Part shown: positions 1 through 18,200 of the stretch, in pieces
How positions within the stretch are numbered: position 1 is the first letter of the stretch
Layout of the letters: each line of letters opens with the position of its first letter
Assembly: GCA_036924085.1 (NCBI GenBank)
Contig: JAVGWX010000013.1
Coordinates: 51,934,904 to 51,998,903, forward strand
Reading direction: 5' to 3'
From: Ariolimax columbianus
Lineage: Eukaryota; Mollusca; Gastropoda; Stylommatophora; Arionidae
DNA: 64,000 bases
The notes under the pieces: model-generated
Databases searched by the model: none
The model's input: only the letters and a program-made list of their open reading frames with translations
What the model was told of the DNA's origin: nothing
Position numbers and translations under genes: made by a program

Positions 1-3000
1 ACCATGACACCATAAACCATTGGAGACTACTATCACAGCTATACACCATAAACCATAGGAGACTACAATCACAGCTATACACCATAAACCATCGGAGACT
101 ACTATCACAGCTTTACACAATAAACCATCGGAGACTTCTAGCACAGCTATACACCATGACACCATAAACCATTGGAGACTACTATCACAGATATGCACCA
201 TAAACCATCGGAGACTATTATCACAGCTATACACCATAAACCATCGGAGACTACTATCACAGCTATACACCATAAACCTTCGGAGACTACTATCACAGCT
301 ATACACCATAAACCATCTGAGACTACTATCACAGCTATTCAATATGACACAATAAACCTTCGGAGACTACTATCACAGCTAAACACCATAAACCATCGGA
401 GACTAATATCACAGCTTTACTTCATAAACCATCGGAGACTACTATCACAGATATACACCATGACACCATAAACCATCGGAGACTACTATCACAGGTATAC
501 ACCATAAACCATCGGAGACTACTGTCACAGCTATACACCATAAACCATCCGAGACTACTATCACAGCTATACACCATAAACCATCGGAGACTACTATCAC
601 ATCTATGCACCATAAACCATCGGAGACTACTATCACAGCTATACACCATGACACCATAAACCATCGGAGACTACTATCACAGCTATACACCATAAACCAT
701 CGGAGACTACTATCACAGCTATACACCATAAAACATCGGAGACTACTATCACAGCTATACAACATAAACCATCGGAGACTACTATCACAGCTATACACCA
801 TGACAACATAAACCGTCGGAGACTACTATCACAGCTATACATTAAACCATCGGAGACTACTATCACATCTATGCACCATAAACCATTGGAGACTTCTATC
901 ACAGCTATGCACCATAAACCATTGGAGACTACTATCACAGCTATACACCATAAACCATCGGAGACTACTATCACAGCTATACACAATGACACTATAAACC
1001 ATCGGAGACTACTATCACAGCTATACACCATAAACCATCGAAGACTACTATCACAGCTATACACCATAAACCATCGGAGACTACTATCACAGCTATACAC
1101 CATAAACCATCGGAGACTACTATCACAGATAAACACCATGACACCATAAACCATTGGAGACTACTATCACAGCTATGCACCATTAACCATTGGAGACTAC
1201 TATCACAGCTATACACCATAAACCATCGGAGACTACTATCACAGCTATACACCATAAACCATCGGAGACTACTATCACAGCTACACACCATAAACCATCG
1301 GAGACTACTATCACAGCTATACACCATAAACCATCGGAGACTACTGTCACAGCTATACACCATAAACCATCAGAGACTACTATCACATCTATACACCATA
1401 AACCAACGGAGACTACTATCACAGCTGTGCACCATAAACCACGGAGACTAATTTCACAGATATACACCATAAACCATCGGAGACTACTATCACAGCTATA
1501 CACCATGACACCATAAACCATCGGAGACTACTATCACAGCTATACACCATGACACCATAAACCATCGGAGACTACTATTACAGCTTTACACCATAAACTA
1601 TCGGAGACTACTATTACAGCTATACACCATGACACCATAAACCATCGGAGACTTCTATAACAGCTATACACCATAAACCATCAGAGACTACTATCACAGC
1701 TATATACCATGACACTATAAACCATCGGAGACTACTATCACAGATATACACCATAAACCATCGGAGAATTCTATCACAGCTATGCACCATAAACCATCGG
1801 AGACTACTATCACAGCTATACACCATGACACCATAAACCATCAGAGACTACTATCACAGCTATGCAACATCAACCATCGGAGACTACTATCACAGCTATG
1901 CACCATAAACCATCGGAGACTACTGTCACAGCTATACACCATAAACCATCGGAGACTACTATCACAGCTATACACCATGACACCATAAACCATTGGAGAC
2001 TACTATCACAGCTATACACCATAAACCATAGGAGACTAAAATCACAGCTATACACCATAAACCATCGGAGACTACTATCACAGCTTTACACAATAAACCA
2101 TCGGAGACTTCTAGCACAGCTATACACCATGACACCATAAACCATTGGAGACTACTATCACAGCTATGCACCATAAACCATCGGAGACTATTATCACAGC
2201 TATACACCATAAACCATCGGAGACTACTATCACAGCTATACACCATAAACCTTCGGAGACTACTATCACAGCTATACACCATAAACCATCTGAGAATAAT
2301 ATCACAGCTTTACTTCATAAACCATCGGAGACTACTATCACAGATATACACCATGACACCATAAACCATCGGAGACTACTATCACAGGTATACACCATAA
2401 ACCATCGGAGACTACTGTCACAGCTATACACCATAAACCATCCGAGACTACTATCACAACTATACACCATAAACCATCGGAGACTACTATCACATCTATG
2501 CACCATAAACCATCGGAGACTACTATCACAGCTATACACCATGACACCATAAACCATCGGAGACTACTATCACAGCTATACACCATAAACCATCGGAGAC
2601 TACAATCACAGCTATACACCATAAAACATCGGAGACTACTATCACAGCTATACAACATAAACCATCGGAGACTACTATCACAGCTATACACTATGACAAC
2701 ATAAACCGTCGGAGACTACTATCACAGCTATACATTAAACCATCGGAGACTACTATCACATCTATGCACCATAAACCATTGGAGACTTCTATCACAGCTA
2801 TGCACCATGAACCATTGGAGACTACTATCACAGCTATACACCATAAACCATCGGAGACTACTATCACAGCTATACACCATGACACTATAAACCATCGGAG
2901 ACTACTATCACAGCTATACACCATAAACCATCGAAGACTACTATCACAGCTATACACCATAAACCATCGGAGACTACTATCACAGCTATACACCATAAAC

Positions 3001-4948
3001 CATCGGAGACTACTATCACAGATAAACACCATGACACCATAAACCATTGGAGACTACTATCACAGCTATGCACCATTAACCATTGGAGACTACTATCACA
3101 GCTATACACCATAAACCATCGGAGACTACTATCACAGCTATACACCATAAACCATCGGAGACTACTATCACAGCTATACACCATAAACCATCGGAAACTA
3201 CTATCACAGCTATTCACCATGACACAATAAACCATCGTAGACTACTATCACTGCTAAACACCATAAACCATCGGAGACTACTATCACAGCTATGCACCAT
3301 AAACTATCGGAGACTACTATCACAGCTATACACCATAAACTATCGGAGACTACTATCACAGCTGTACACCATGACACCATAAACCATCGGAGACTACTAT
3401 CACAGCTATACACCATAAACCATCGGAGACTACTATCACAGCTACACACCATAAACCATCGGAGACTACTATCACAGCTATGCACCATAAACCACGGAGA
3501 CTACTTTCACAGATATACACCATAAACCATTGGAGACTACTATCGCAGCTATACACCATGACAACATAAACCATCGGAGACTACTATCACAGCTATACAC
3601 GACAAACCATCGGAGACTACTATCACAGCTATACACAATAAACCATCGGAGACTACTATCACAGATAAACACCATGACACCATAAACCATTGGAGACTAC
3701 TATCACAGCTATGCACCATAAACCATTGGAGACTACTATCACAGCTATACACCATAAACTATCGGAGACTACTATCACAGCTATACACCATAAACCATCG
3801 GAGACTACTATCACAGCTATACACCATAAACCATCGGAGACTACTATCACAGCTATTCACCATGACACAATAAACCATCGGAGACTACTATCACTGATAA
3901 ACACCATAAACCATCGGAGACTACTATCACAGCTATGCACCATAAACTATCGGAGTCTACTATCACAGCTATACACCATAAACTATCGGAGACTACTATC
4001 ACAGCTGTACACCATGACACCATAAACCATCGGAGACTACTATCACAGCTATACACCATAAACCATCGGAGACTACTATCACAGCTACACACCATAAACC
4101 ATCGGAGACTACTATCACAGCTATACACCATAAACCATCGGAGACTACTGTCACAGCTATACACCATAAACCATCAGAGACTACTATCACATCTATACAC
4201 CATAAACCAACGGAGACTACTATCACAGCTATGCACCATAAACCACGGAGACTACTTTCACAGATATACACCATAAACCATCGGAGACTACTATCACAGC
4301 TATACACCATGACACCATAAACCATCGGAGACTACTATCACAGCTATACACCATGACACCATAAACCATCGGAGACTACTATTACAGCTATACACCATAA
4401 ACTATCGGAGACTACTATCACAGCTATACACCATGACACCATAAACCATCGGAGACTTATATAACAGCTATACACCATAAACCATCAGAGACTACTATCA
4501 CAGCTATATACCATGACACTATAAACCATCGGAGACTACTATCACAGATATACACCATAAACCATCGGAGACTTCTATCACAGCTATGCACCATAAACCA
4601 TCGGAGACTACTATCACAGCTATACACCATGACACCATAAACCATCGGAGACTACTATCACAGCTATGCAACATCAACCATCGGAGACTACTATCACAGC
4701 TATGCACCATAAACCATCGGAGACTACTGTCACAGCTATACACCATAAACCATCGGAGACTACTATCACAGCTATACACCATGACACCATAAACCATTGG
4801 AGACTACTATCACAGCTATACACCATAAACTATAGGAGACTACAATCACAGCTATACACCATAAACCATCGGAGACTACTATCACAGCTTTACACCATAA
4901 ACCATCGGAGACTTCTAGCACAGCTATACACCATGACACCATAAACCA

Positions 4949-7900
4949 TTGGAGACTACTATCACAGCTATGCACCATAAACCATCGGAGACTATTATCA
5001 CAGCTATACACCATAAACCATCGGAGACTACTATCACAGCTATACACCATAAACCTTCGGAGACTACTATAACAGCTATACACCATAAACCATCTGAGAC
5101 TACTATCACAGCTATTCAATATGACACAATAAACCTTCGGAGACTACTATCACAGCTAAACACCATAAACCATCGGAGACTAATATCACAGCTTTACTTC
5201 ATAAACCATCGGAGACTACTATCACAGCTATACACCATGACACCATAAACCATCGGAGACTACTATCACAGGTATACACCATAAACCATCGGAGACTACT
5301 GTCACAGCTATACACCATAAACCATCCGAGACTACTATCACAGCTATACACCATAAACCATCGGAGACTTCTATCACATCTATGCACCATAAACCATCGG
5401 AGACTACTATCACAGCTATACACCATGACACCATAAACCATCGGAGACTACTATCACAGCTATACACCATAAACCATCGGAGACTACTATCACAGCTATA
5501 CACCATAAAACATCGGAGACTACTATCACAGCTATACAACATAAACCATCGGAGACTACTATCACAGCTATACACCATGACAACATAAACCGTCGGAGAG
5601 TACTATCACAGCTATACATTAAACTATGGAGACTACTATCACATCTATGCACCATAAACCATTGGAGACTTCTATCACAGCTATGCACCATAAACCATCG
5701 AAGACTACTATCACAGCTATACACCATAAACCATCGGAGACTACTATCACAGCTATACACCCTAAACTATCGGAGACTACTATCACAGCTATACACCATA
5801 AACCATCGGAGACTACTATTACACCTATACACCATAAACCATCACAGACTACTATCACAGCTATGCACCATAAACCATCAGAGACTACTATCACAGCTAT
5901 ACACCATAAACCATCCGAGACTACTATCACAGCTATACACCATAAACCATCGGAGACTACTATCACAGCTATACACCATAAACCATCGGAGACTACTATC
6001 ATAGCTATGCACTATAAACCATCAAAGAATACTATCACAGCTATACACCGTAAACCATTGGAGACTACTATCACAGCTTTACACCATGACACCATAAACC
6101 ATCGGAGACTACTATCACAGCTATGCAACATAAACCATCGGAGACTACTATCACAGCTATACACCATAAACCATCGGAGACTACTATCACAGCTATACAC
6201 CAGAACCATCGGAGACTACTATCACAGCTATACACCATAAACCATCGGAGACTACTATCACAGCTATACACCATGACACCATAAACCATTGGAGACTACT
6301 ATCAGAGCTATACACGACAAACCATCGGAGACTACTATCACAGCTATACACCATAAACCATCGGAGACTACTATCACAGATAAACACCATGACACCATAA
6401 ACCATTGGAGACTACTATCACAGCTATGCACCATAAACCATTGGAGACTACTATCACAGCTATACACCATAAACCATCGGAGACTACTATCACAGCTATA
6501 CACCATAAACCATCGGAGACTACTATCACAGCTATACACCATAAACCATCGGAGACTACTATCACAGCTATGCACCATAAACTATCAGAGACTACTATCA
6601 CAGCTATACACCATAAACTATCGGAGACTACTATCACAGCTGTACACCATGACACCATAAACCATCGGAGACTACTATCACAGCTATACACCATAAACCA
6701 TCGGAGACTACTATCACAGCTATACACCATAAACCAACGGAGACTACTATCACAGCTATGCACCATAAACCACGGAGACTACTTTCACAGATATACACCA
6801 TAAACCATCGGAGACTACTATCACAGCTATACACCATGACACCATAAACCATCGGAGACTACTATCACAGCTATACACCATGATACCATAAACCACGGAG
6901 ACTACTTTCACAGATATACACCATAAACCATCGGAGACTACTATCACAGCTATTCACCATGACACAATAAACCATCGGAGACTACTATCACTGCTAAACA
7001 CCATAAACCATCGGAGACTACTATCACAGCTATGCACCATAAACTATCGGAGACTACTATCACAGCTATACACCATAAACTATCGGAGACTACTATCACA
7101 GCTGTACACCATGACACCATAAACCATCGGAGACTACTATCACAGCTATACACCATAAACCATCGGAGACTACTATCACAGCTATACACCATAAACCATC
7201 GGAGACTACTATCACATCTATACACCATAAACCAACGGAGACTACTATCACAGCTATGCACCATAAACCACGGAGACTACTTTCACAGATATACACCATA
7301 AACCATCGGAGACTACTATCACAGCTATACACCATGACACCATAAACCATCGGAGACTACTATCACAGCTATACACCATGATACCATAAACCATCGGAGA
7401 CTACTATCACAGCTTTACACCATAAACCATCGGAGACTACTATCACAGCTATGCACTATAAACCATCAAAGAATACTATGACAGCTATACACCGTAAACC
7501 ATTGGAGACTACTATCACAGCTTTACACCATGACACCATAAACCATCGGAGACTACTATCACAGCTATACACCATAAACCATCGGAGACTACTATCACAG
7601 ATAAACACCATGACACCATAAACCATTGGAGACTACTATCACAGCTATGCACCATAAACCATTGGAGACTACTATCACAGCTATACACCATAAACCATCG
7701 GAGACTACTATCACAGCTATTCACCATGACACAATAAACTATCGGAGACTACTATCACTGCTAAACACCATAAACCATCGGAGACTACTATCACAGCTAT
7801 GCACCATAAACTATCGGAGACTAATATCACAGCTATACACCATAAACTATCGGAGACTACTATAACAGCTGTACACCATGACACCATAAACCATCGGAGA

Positions 7901-10900
7901 CTACTATCAAAGCTATACACCATAAACCATCGTAGACTACTATCACAGCTACACACCATAAACCATCAGAGACTACTATCACATCTATACACCATAAACC
8001 ATCGGAGACTACTGTCACAGCTATACACCATAAACCATTAGAGACTACTATCACATCTATACACCATAAACCAACGGAGACTACTATCACAGCTATGCAC
8101 CATAAACCACGGAGACTACTTTCACAGATATACACCATAAACCATCGGAGACTACTATCACAGCTTTACACCATAAACCATCGGAGACTTCTAGCACAGC
8201 TATACACCATGACACCATAAACCATTGGAGACTACTATCACAGCTATGCACCATAAACCATCGGAGACTATTATCACAGCTATACACCATAAACCATCGG
8301 AGACTACTATCACAGCTATACACCATAAACCTTCGGAGACTACTATAACAGCTATACACCATAAACCATCTGAGACTACTATCACAGCTATTCAATATGA
8401 CACAATAAACCTTCGGAGACTACTATCACAGCTAAACACCATAAACCATCGGAGACTAATATCACAGCTTTACTTCATAAACCATCGGAGACTACTATCA
8501 CAGCTATACACCATGACACCATAAACCATCGGAGACTACTATCACAGGTATACACCATAAACCATCGGAGACTACTGTCACAGCTATACACCATAAACCA
8601 TCCGAGACTACTATCACAGCTATACACCATAAACCATCGGAGACTTCTATCACATCTATGCACCATAAACCATCGGAGACTACTATCACAGCTATACACC
8701 ATGACACCATAAACCATCGGAGACTACTATCACAGCTATACACCATAAACCATCGGAGACTACTATCACAGCTATACACCATAAAACATCGGAGACTACT
8801 ATCACAGCTATACAACATAAACCATCGGAGACTACTATCACAGCTATACACCATGACAACATAAACCGTCGGAGAGTACTATCACAGCTATACATTAAAC
8901 TATGGAGACTACTATCACATCTATGCACCATAAACCATTGGAGACTTCTATCACAGCTATACACCATAAACCATCGGAGACTACTATCACAGCTATACAC
9001 CCTAAACTATCGGAGACTACTATCACAGCTATACACCATAAACCATCGGAGACTACTATTACACCTATACACCATAAACCATCACAGACTACTATCACAG
9101 CTATGCACCATAAACCATCAGAGACTACTATTACAGTTATGCACCATAAAACATCAGAGACTACTATCACAGCTATACACCATAAACCATCCGAGACTAC
9201 TATCACAGCTATACACCATAAACCATCGGAGACTACTATCACAGCTATACACCATAAACCATCGGAGACTACTATCATAGCTATGCACTATAAACCATCA
9301 AAGAATACTATCACAGCTATACACCGTAAACCATTGGAGACTACTATCACAGCTTTACACCATGACACCATAAACCATCGGAGACTACTATCACAGCTAT
9401 GCAACATAAACCATCGGAGACTACTATCACAGCTATACACCATAAACCATCGGAGACTACTATCACAGCTATACACCAGAACCATCGGAGACTACTATCA
9501 CAGCTATACACCATAAACCATCGGAGACTACTATCACAGCTATACACCATGACACCATAAACCATTGGAGACTACTATCAGAGCTATACACGACAAACCA
9601 TCGGAGACTACTATCACAGCTATACACCATAAACCATCGGAGACTACTATCACAGATAAACACCATGACACCATAAACCATTGGAGACTACTATCACAGC
9701 TATGCACCATAAACCATTGGAGACTACTATCACAGCTATACACCATAAACCATCGGAGACTACTATCACAGCTATACACCATAAACCATCGGAGACTACT
9801 ATCACAGCTATACACCATAAACCATCGGAGACTACTATCACAGCTATGCACCATAAACTATCAGAGACTACTATCACAGCTATACACCATAAACTATCGG
9901 AGACTACTATCACAGCTGTACACCATGACACCATAAACCATCGGAGACTACTATCACAGCTATACACCATAAACCATCGGAGACTACTATCACAGCTATA
10001 CACCATAAACCAACGGAGACTACTATCACAGCTATGCACCATAAACCACGGAGACTACTTTCACAGATATACACCATAAACCATCGGAGACTACTATCAC
10101 AGCTATACACCATGACACCATAAACCATCGGAGACTACTATCACAGCTATACACCATGATACCATAAACCACGGAGACTACTTTCACAGATATACACCAT
10201 AAACCATCGGAGACTACTATCACAGCTATTCACCATGACACAATAAACCATCGGAGACTACTATCACTGCTAAACACCATAAACCATCGGAGACTACTAT
10301 CACAGCTATGCACCATAAACTATCGGAGACTACTATCACAGCTATACACCATAAACTATCGGAGACTACTATCACAGCTGTACACCATGACACCATAAAC
10401 CATCGGAGACTACTATCACAGCTATACACCATAAACCATCGGAGACTACTATCACAGCTATACACCATAAACCATCGGAGACTACTATCACATCTATACA
10501 CCATAAACCAACGGAGACTACTATCACAGCTATGCACCATAAACCACGGAGACTACTTTCACAGATATACACCATAAACCATCGGAGACTACTATCACAG
10601 CTATACACCATGACACCATAAACCATCGGAGACTACTATCACAGCTATACACCATGATACCATAAACCATCGGAGACTACTATCACAGCTTTACACCATA
10701 AACCATCGGAGACTACTATCACAGCTATGCACTATACACCATCAAAGAATACTATGACAGCTATACACCGTAAACCATTGGAGACTACTATCACAGCTTT
10801 ACACCATGACACCATAAACCATCGGAGACTACTATCACAGCTATACACCATAAACCATCGGAGACTACTATCACAGATAAACACCATGACACCATAAACC

Positions 10901-13900
10901 ATTGGAGACTACTATCACAGCTATGCACCATAAACCATTGGAGACTACTATCACAGCTATACACCATAAACCATCGGAGACTACTATCACAGCTATTCAC
11001 CATGACACAATAAACTATCGGAGACTACTATCACTGCTAAACACCATAAACCATCGGAGACTACTATCACAGCTATGCACCATAAACTATCGGAGACTAA
11101 TATCACAGCTATACACCATAAACTATCGGAGACTACTATAACAGCTGTACACCATGACACCATAAACCATCAGAGACTACTGTCACAGCTATACACCATA
11201 AACCATTAGAGACTACTATCACATCTATACACCATAAACCAACGGAGACTACTATCACAGCTATGCACCATAAACCACGGAGACTACTTTCACAGATATA
11301 CACCATAAACCATCGGAGACTACTATCACAGCTTTACACCATAAACCATCGGAGACTTCTAGCACAGCTATACACCATGACACCATAAACCATTGGAGAC
11401 TACTATCACAGCTATGCACCATAAACCATCGGAGACTATTATCACAGCTATACACCATAAACCATCGGAGACTACTATCACAGCTATACACCATAAACCT
11501 TCGGAGACTACTATAACAGCTATACACCATAAACCATCTGAGACTACTATCACAGCTATTCAATATGACACAATAAACCTTCGGAGACTACTATCACAGC
11601 TAAACACCATAAACCATCGGAGACTAATATCACAGCTTTACTTCATAAACCATCGGAGACTACTATCACAGCTATACACCATGACACCATAAACCATCGG
11701 AGACTACTATCACAGGTATACACCATAAACCATCGGAGACTACTGTCACAGCTATACACCATAAACCATCCGAGACTACTATCACAGCTATACACCATAA
11801 ACCATCGGAGACTTCTATCACATCTATGCACCATAAACCAATGGAGACTACTATCACAGCTATACACCATGACACCATAAACCATCGGAGACTACTATCA
11901 CAGCTATACACCATAAACCATCGGAGACTACTATCACAGCTATACACCATAAAACATCGGAGACTACTATCACAGCTATACAACATAAACCATCGGAGAC
12001 TACTATCACAGCTATACACCATGACAACATAAACCGTCGGAGAGTACTATCACAGCTATACATTAAACTATGGAGACTACTATCACATCTATGCACCATA
12101 AACCATTGGAGACTTCTATCACAGCTATGCACCATAAACCATCGAAGACTACTATCACAGCTATACACCATAAACCATCGGAGACTACTATCACAGCTAT
12201 ACACCCTAAACTATCGGAGACTACTATCACAGCTATACACCATAAACCATCGGAGACTACTATTACACCTATACACCATAAACCATCACAGACTACTATC
12301 ACAGCTATGCACCATAAACCATCAGAGACTACTATTACAGTTATGCACCATAAAACATCAGAGACTACTATCACAGCTATACACCATAAACCATCCGAGA
12401 CTACTATCACAGCTATACACCATAAACCATCGGAGACTACTATCACAGCTATACACCATAAACCATCGGAGACTACTATCATAGCTATGCACTATAAACC
12501 ATCAAAGAATACTATCACAGCTATACACCGTAAACCATTGGAGACTACTATCACAGCTTTACACCATGACACCATAAACCATCGGAGACTACTATCACAG
12601 CTATGCAACATAAACCATTGGAGACTACTATCACAGCTATACACCATAAACCATCGGAGACTACTATCACAGCTATACACCAGAACCATCGGAGACTACT
12701 ATCACAGCTATACACCATAAACCATCGGAGACTACTATCACAGCTATACACCATGACACCATAAACCATTGGAGACTACTATCAGAGCTATACACGACAA
12801 ACCATCGGAGACTACTATCACAGCTATACACCATAAACCATCGGAGACTACTATCACAGATAAACACCATGACACCATAAACCATTGGAGACTACTATCA
12901 CAGCTATGCACCATAAACCATTGGAGACTACTATCACAGCTATACACCATAAACCATCGGAGACTACTATCACAGCTATACACCATAAACCATCGGAGAC
13001 TACTATCACAGCTATACACCATAAACCATCGGAGACTACTATCACAGCTATGCACCATAAACTATCAGAGACTACTATCACAGCTATACACCATAAACTA
13101 TCGGAGACTACTATCACAGCTGTACACCATGACACCATAAACCATCGGAGACTACTATCACAGCTATACACCATAAACCATCGGAGACTACTATCACAGC
13201 TATACACCATAAACCAACGGAGACTACTATCACAGCTATGCACCATAAACCACGGAGACTACTTTCACAGATATACACCATAAACCATCGGAGACTACTA
13301 TCACAGCTATACACCATGACACCATAAACCATCGGAGACTACTATCACAGCTATACACCATGATACCATAAACCACGGAGACTACTTTCACAGATATACA
13401 CCATAAACCATCGGAGACTACTATCACAGCTATTCACCATGACACAATAAACCATCGGAGACTACTATCACTGCTAAACACCATAAACCATCGGAGACTA
13501 CTATCACAGCTATGCACCATAAACTATCGGAGACTACTATCACAGCTATACACCATAAACTATCGGAGACTACTATCACAGCTGTACACCATGACACCAT
13601 AAACCATCGGAGACTACTATCACAGCTATACACCATAAACCATCGGAGACTACTATCACAGCTATACACCATAAACCATCGGAGACTACTATCACATCTA
13701 TACACCATAAACCAACGGAGACTACTATCACAGCTATGCACCATAAACCACGGAGACTACTTTCACAGATATACACCATAAACCATCGGAGACTACTATC
13801 ACAGCTATACACCATGACACCATAAACCATCGGAGACTACTATCACAGCTATACACCATGATACCATAAACCATCGGAGACTACTATCACAGCTTTACAC

Positions 13901-14600
13901 CATAAACCATCGGAGACTACTATCACAGCTATGCACTATAAACCATCAAAGAATACTATGACAGCTATACACCGTAAACCATTGGAGACTACTATCACAG
14001 CTTTACACCATGACACCATAAACCATCGGAGACTACTATCACAGCTATACACCATAAACCATCGGAGACTACTATCACAGATAAACACCATGACACCATA
14101 AACCATTGGAGACTACTATCACAGCTATGCACCATAAACCATTGGAGACTACTATCACAGCTATACACCATAAACCATCGGAGACTACTATCACAGCTAT
14201 TCACCATGACACAATAAACTATCGGAGACTACTATCACTGCTAAACACCATAAACCATCGGAGACTACTATCACAGCTATGCACCATAAACTATCGGAGA
14301 CTAATATCACAGCTATACACCATAAACTATCGGAGACTACTATAACAGCTGTACACCATGACACCATAAACCATCGGAGACTACTATCAAAGCTATACAC
14401 CATAAACCATCGTAGACTACTATCACAGCTACACACCATAAACCATCAGAGACTACTATCACATCTATACACCATAAACCATCGGAGACTACTGTCACAG
14501 CTATACACCATAAACCATTAGAGACTACTATCACATCTATACACCATAAACCAACGGAGACTACTATCACAGCTATGCACCATAAACCACGGAGACTACT
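4949..14600. repeat. Higher-order repeat block A of the satellite (about 3.2-kb units)
   Basis: Long ordered strings of monomer variants recur almost unchanged. One landmark string starts at 4949, 8225 and 11393, giving spacings of 3276 and 3168 bp. A second starts at 5626, 8902 and 12070, and a third at 6289, 9565 and 12769. Differences between units are mostly whole-monomer gains and losses: the second and third units carry an extra TTACAGTTATGCACC-type monomer near 9130 and 12340, and the middle unit lacks about 108 bp near 11160 that the first and third keep. This is the usual signature of unequal exchange or block amplification. Unit boundaries are arbitrary. Confidence 0.85.
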
Positions 14601-15256
14601 TTCACAGATATACACCATAAACCATCGGAGACTACTATCACAGCTATACACCATGACACCATAAACCATCGGAGACTACTATCACAGCTATACACCATGA
14701 TACCATAAACCATCGGAGACTACTATCACAGCTATACACCATAAACCATCGGAGACTACTATCACAGCTATACACCATGACACCATAAACCATCGGAGAC
14801 TTCTATAACAGCTATACACCATAAACCATCAGAGACTACTATCACAGCTATATACCATGACACTATAAACCATCGGAGACTACTATCACAGATATACACC
14901 ATAAACCATCGGAGACTTCTATCACAGCTATTCACCATAAACCATCGGAGACTACTATCACAGCTATACACCATGACACCATAAACCATCGGAGACTACT
15001 ATCACAGCTATGCAACATCAACCATCGGAGACTACTGTCACAGCTATACACCATAAACCATCGGAGACTACTATCACAGCTATACACCATGACACCATAA
15101 ACCATTGGAGACTACTATCACAGCTATACACCATAAACCATCGGAGACTACAATCACAGCTATACACCATAAACCATCGGAGACTACTATCACAGCTTTA
15201 CACCATAAACCATCGGAGACTTCTAGCACAGCTATACACAATGACACCATAAACCA

Positions 15257-18200
15257 TTGGAGACTACTATCACAGCTATGCACCATAAACCATCGGAGAC
15301 TATTATCACAGCTATACACCATAAACCATCGGAGACTACTATCACAGCTATACACCATACACCTTCGGAGACTACTATCACAGCTAAACACCATAAACCA
15401 TCGGAGACTAATATCACAGCTTTACTCCATAAACCATCGGAGACTACTATCACAGCTATACACCATGACACCATAAACCATCGGAGACTAATATCACAGG
15501 TATACACCATAAACCATCGGAGACTACTGTCACAGCTATACACCATAAACCATCAGAGACTACTATCATAGCTATACACCATGACACCGTAAACCATTGG
15601 AGACTACTATCACAGCTATACACCATAAACCATCCGAGACTACTATCACAGCTATACACCATAAACCATCGGAGACTACTATCACATCTATGCACCATAA
15701 ACCATCGGAGACTACTATCACAGCTATACACCATAAACCATCGGAGACTACTATCACAGATATACACCATAAACCATCGGAGACTACTATCACAGCTATA
15801 CACCATGACACCATAAACCATTGGAGACTACTATCACAGCTATACACGACAAACCATCGGAGACTACTATCACAGCTATACACCATAAATCATCGGAGAC
15901 TACTATCACAGATAAACACCATGACACTATAAACCATTGGAGACTACTATCACAGCTATGCACCATAAACCATTGGAGACTACTATCACAGCTATACACC
16001 ATAAACCATCGGAGACTACTATCATAGCTATACACCATAAACCATCGGAGACTACTATCACAGCTATACACCATAAACCATCGGAGACTACTATCACAGC
16101 TATGCACTATAAACCATCAAAGAATACTATGACAGCTATACACCGTAAACCATTGGAGACTACTATCACAGCTTTACACCATGACACCATAAACCATCGG
16201 AGACTACTATTACAGCTATGCACCATAAAGCATCGGAGACTACTATCACAGCTATGCAACATAAACCATCGGAGACTACTATCACAGTTATACACCATAA
16301 ACCATCGGAGACTACTATCACAGCTATACACCAGAACCATCGGAGACTACTATCACAGGTATACACCATAAACCATCGGAGACTACTATCACAGCTATAC
16401 ACCATAAACCATCGGAGACTACTATCACAGCTATACACCATGACACCATAAACCATTGGAGACTACTATCACAGCTATACACGACAAACCATCGGAGACT
16501 ACTATCACAGCTATACACCATAAATCATCGGAGACTACTATCACAGATAAACACCATGACACCATAAACCATTGGAGACTACTATCACAGCTATGCACCA
16601 TAAACCATTGGAGACTACTATCACAGCTATACACCATAAACCATCGGAGACTACTATCATAGCTATACACCATAAACCATCGGAGACTACTATCACAGCT
16701 ATACACCATAAACCATCAGAGACTACTATCACAGCTATTCACCATGACACAATAAACTATCGGAGACTACTATCACTGCTAAACACCATAAACCATCGGA
16801 GACTACTATCACAGCTATGCACCATAAACTATCGGAGACTAATATCACAGCTATACACCATAAACTATCGGAGACTACTATAACAGCTGTACACCATGAC
16901 ACCATAAACCATCGGAGACTACTATCACAGCTATACACCATAAACCATCGTAGACTACTATCACAGCTACACACCATAAACCATCAGAGACTACTATCAC
17001 AGCTATACACCATAAACCATCGGAGACTACTGTCACAGCTATACACCATAAACCTTTAGAGACTACTATCACATATTTACACCATAAACCAACGGAGACT
17101 ACTATCACAGCTATGCACCATAAACCACGGAGACTACTTTCACAGATATACACCATAAACCATCGGAGACTACTATCACAGCTATACACCATGACACCAT
17201 AAACCATCGGAGACTACTATCACAGCTATACACCATGATACCATAAACCATCGGAGACTACTATCACAGCTATACACCATAAACCATCGGAGACTACTAT
17301 CACAGCTATACACCATGACACCATAAACCATCGGAGACTTCTATAACAGCTATACACCATAAACCATCAGAGACTACTATCACAGCTATATACCATGACA
17401 CTATAAACCATCGGAGACTACTATCACAGATATACACCATAAACCATCAGAGACTTCTATCACAGCTATGCACCATAAACCATCGGAGACTACTATCACA
17501 GCTCTACACCATGACACCATAAACCATCGGAGACTACTATCACAGCTATGCAACATCAACCATCGGAGACTACTGTCACAGCTATACACCATAAACCATC
17601 GGAGACTACTATCACAGCTATACACCATGACACCATAAACCATTGGAGACTACTATCACAGCTATACACCATAAACCATCGGAGACTACAATCACAGCTA
17701 TACACCATAAACCATCGGAGACTACTATCACAGCTTTACACCATAAACCATCGGAGACTTCTAGCACAGCTATACACCATGACACCATAAACCATTGGAG
17801 ACTACTATCACAGCTATGCACCATAAACCATCGGAGACTATTATCACAGCTATACACCATAAACCATCGGAGACTACTATCACAGCTATACACCATACAC
17901 CTTCGGAGACTACTATCACAGCTATACACCATAAACCATCTGAGACTACTATCACAGCTAAACACCATAAACCATCGGAGACTAATATCACAGCTTTACT
18001 CCATAAACCATCGGAGACTACTATCACAGCTATACACCATGACACCATAAACCATCGGAGACTACTATCACAGGTATACACCATAAACCATCGGAGACTA
18101 CTGTCACAGCTATACACCATAAACCATCGGAGACTACTATCATAGCTATACACCATGACACCATAAACCATTGGAGACTACTATCACAGCTATACACCAT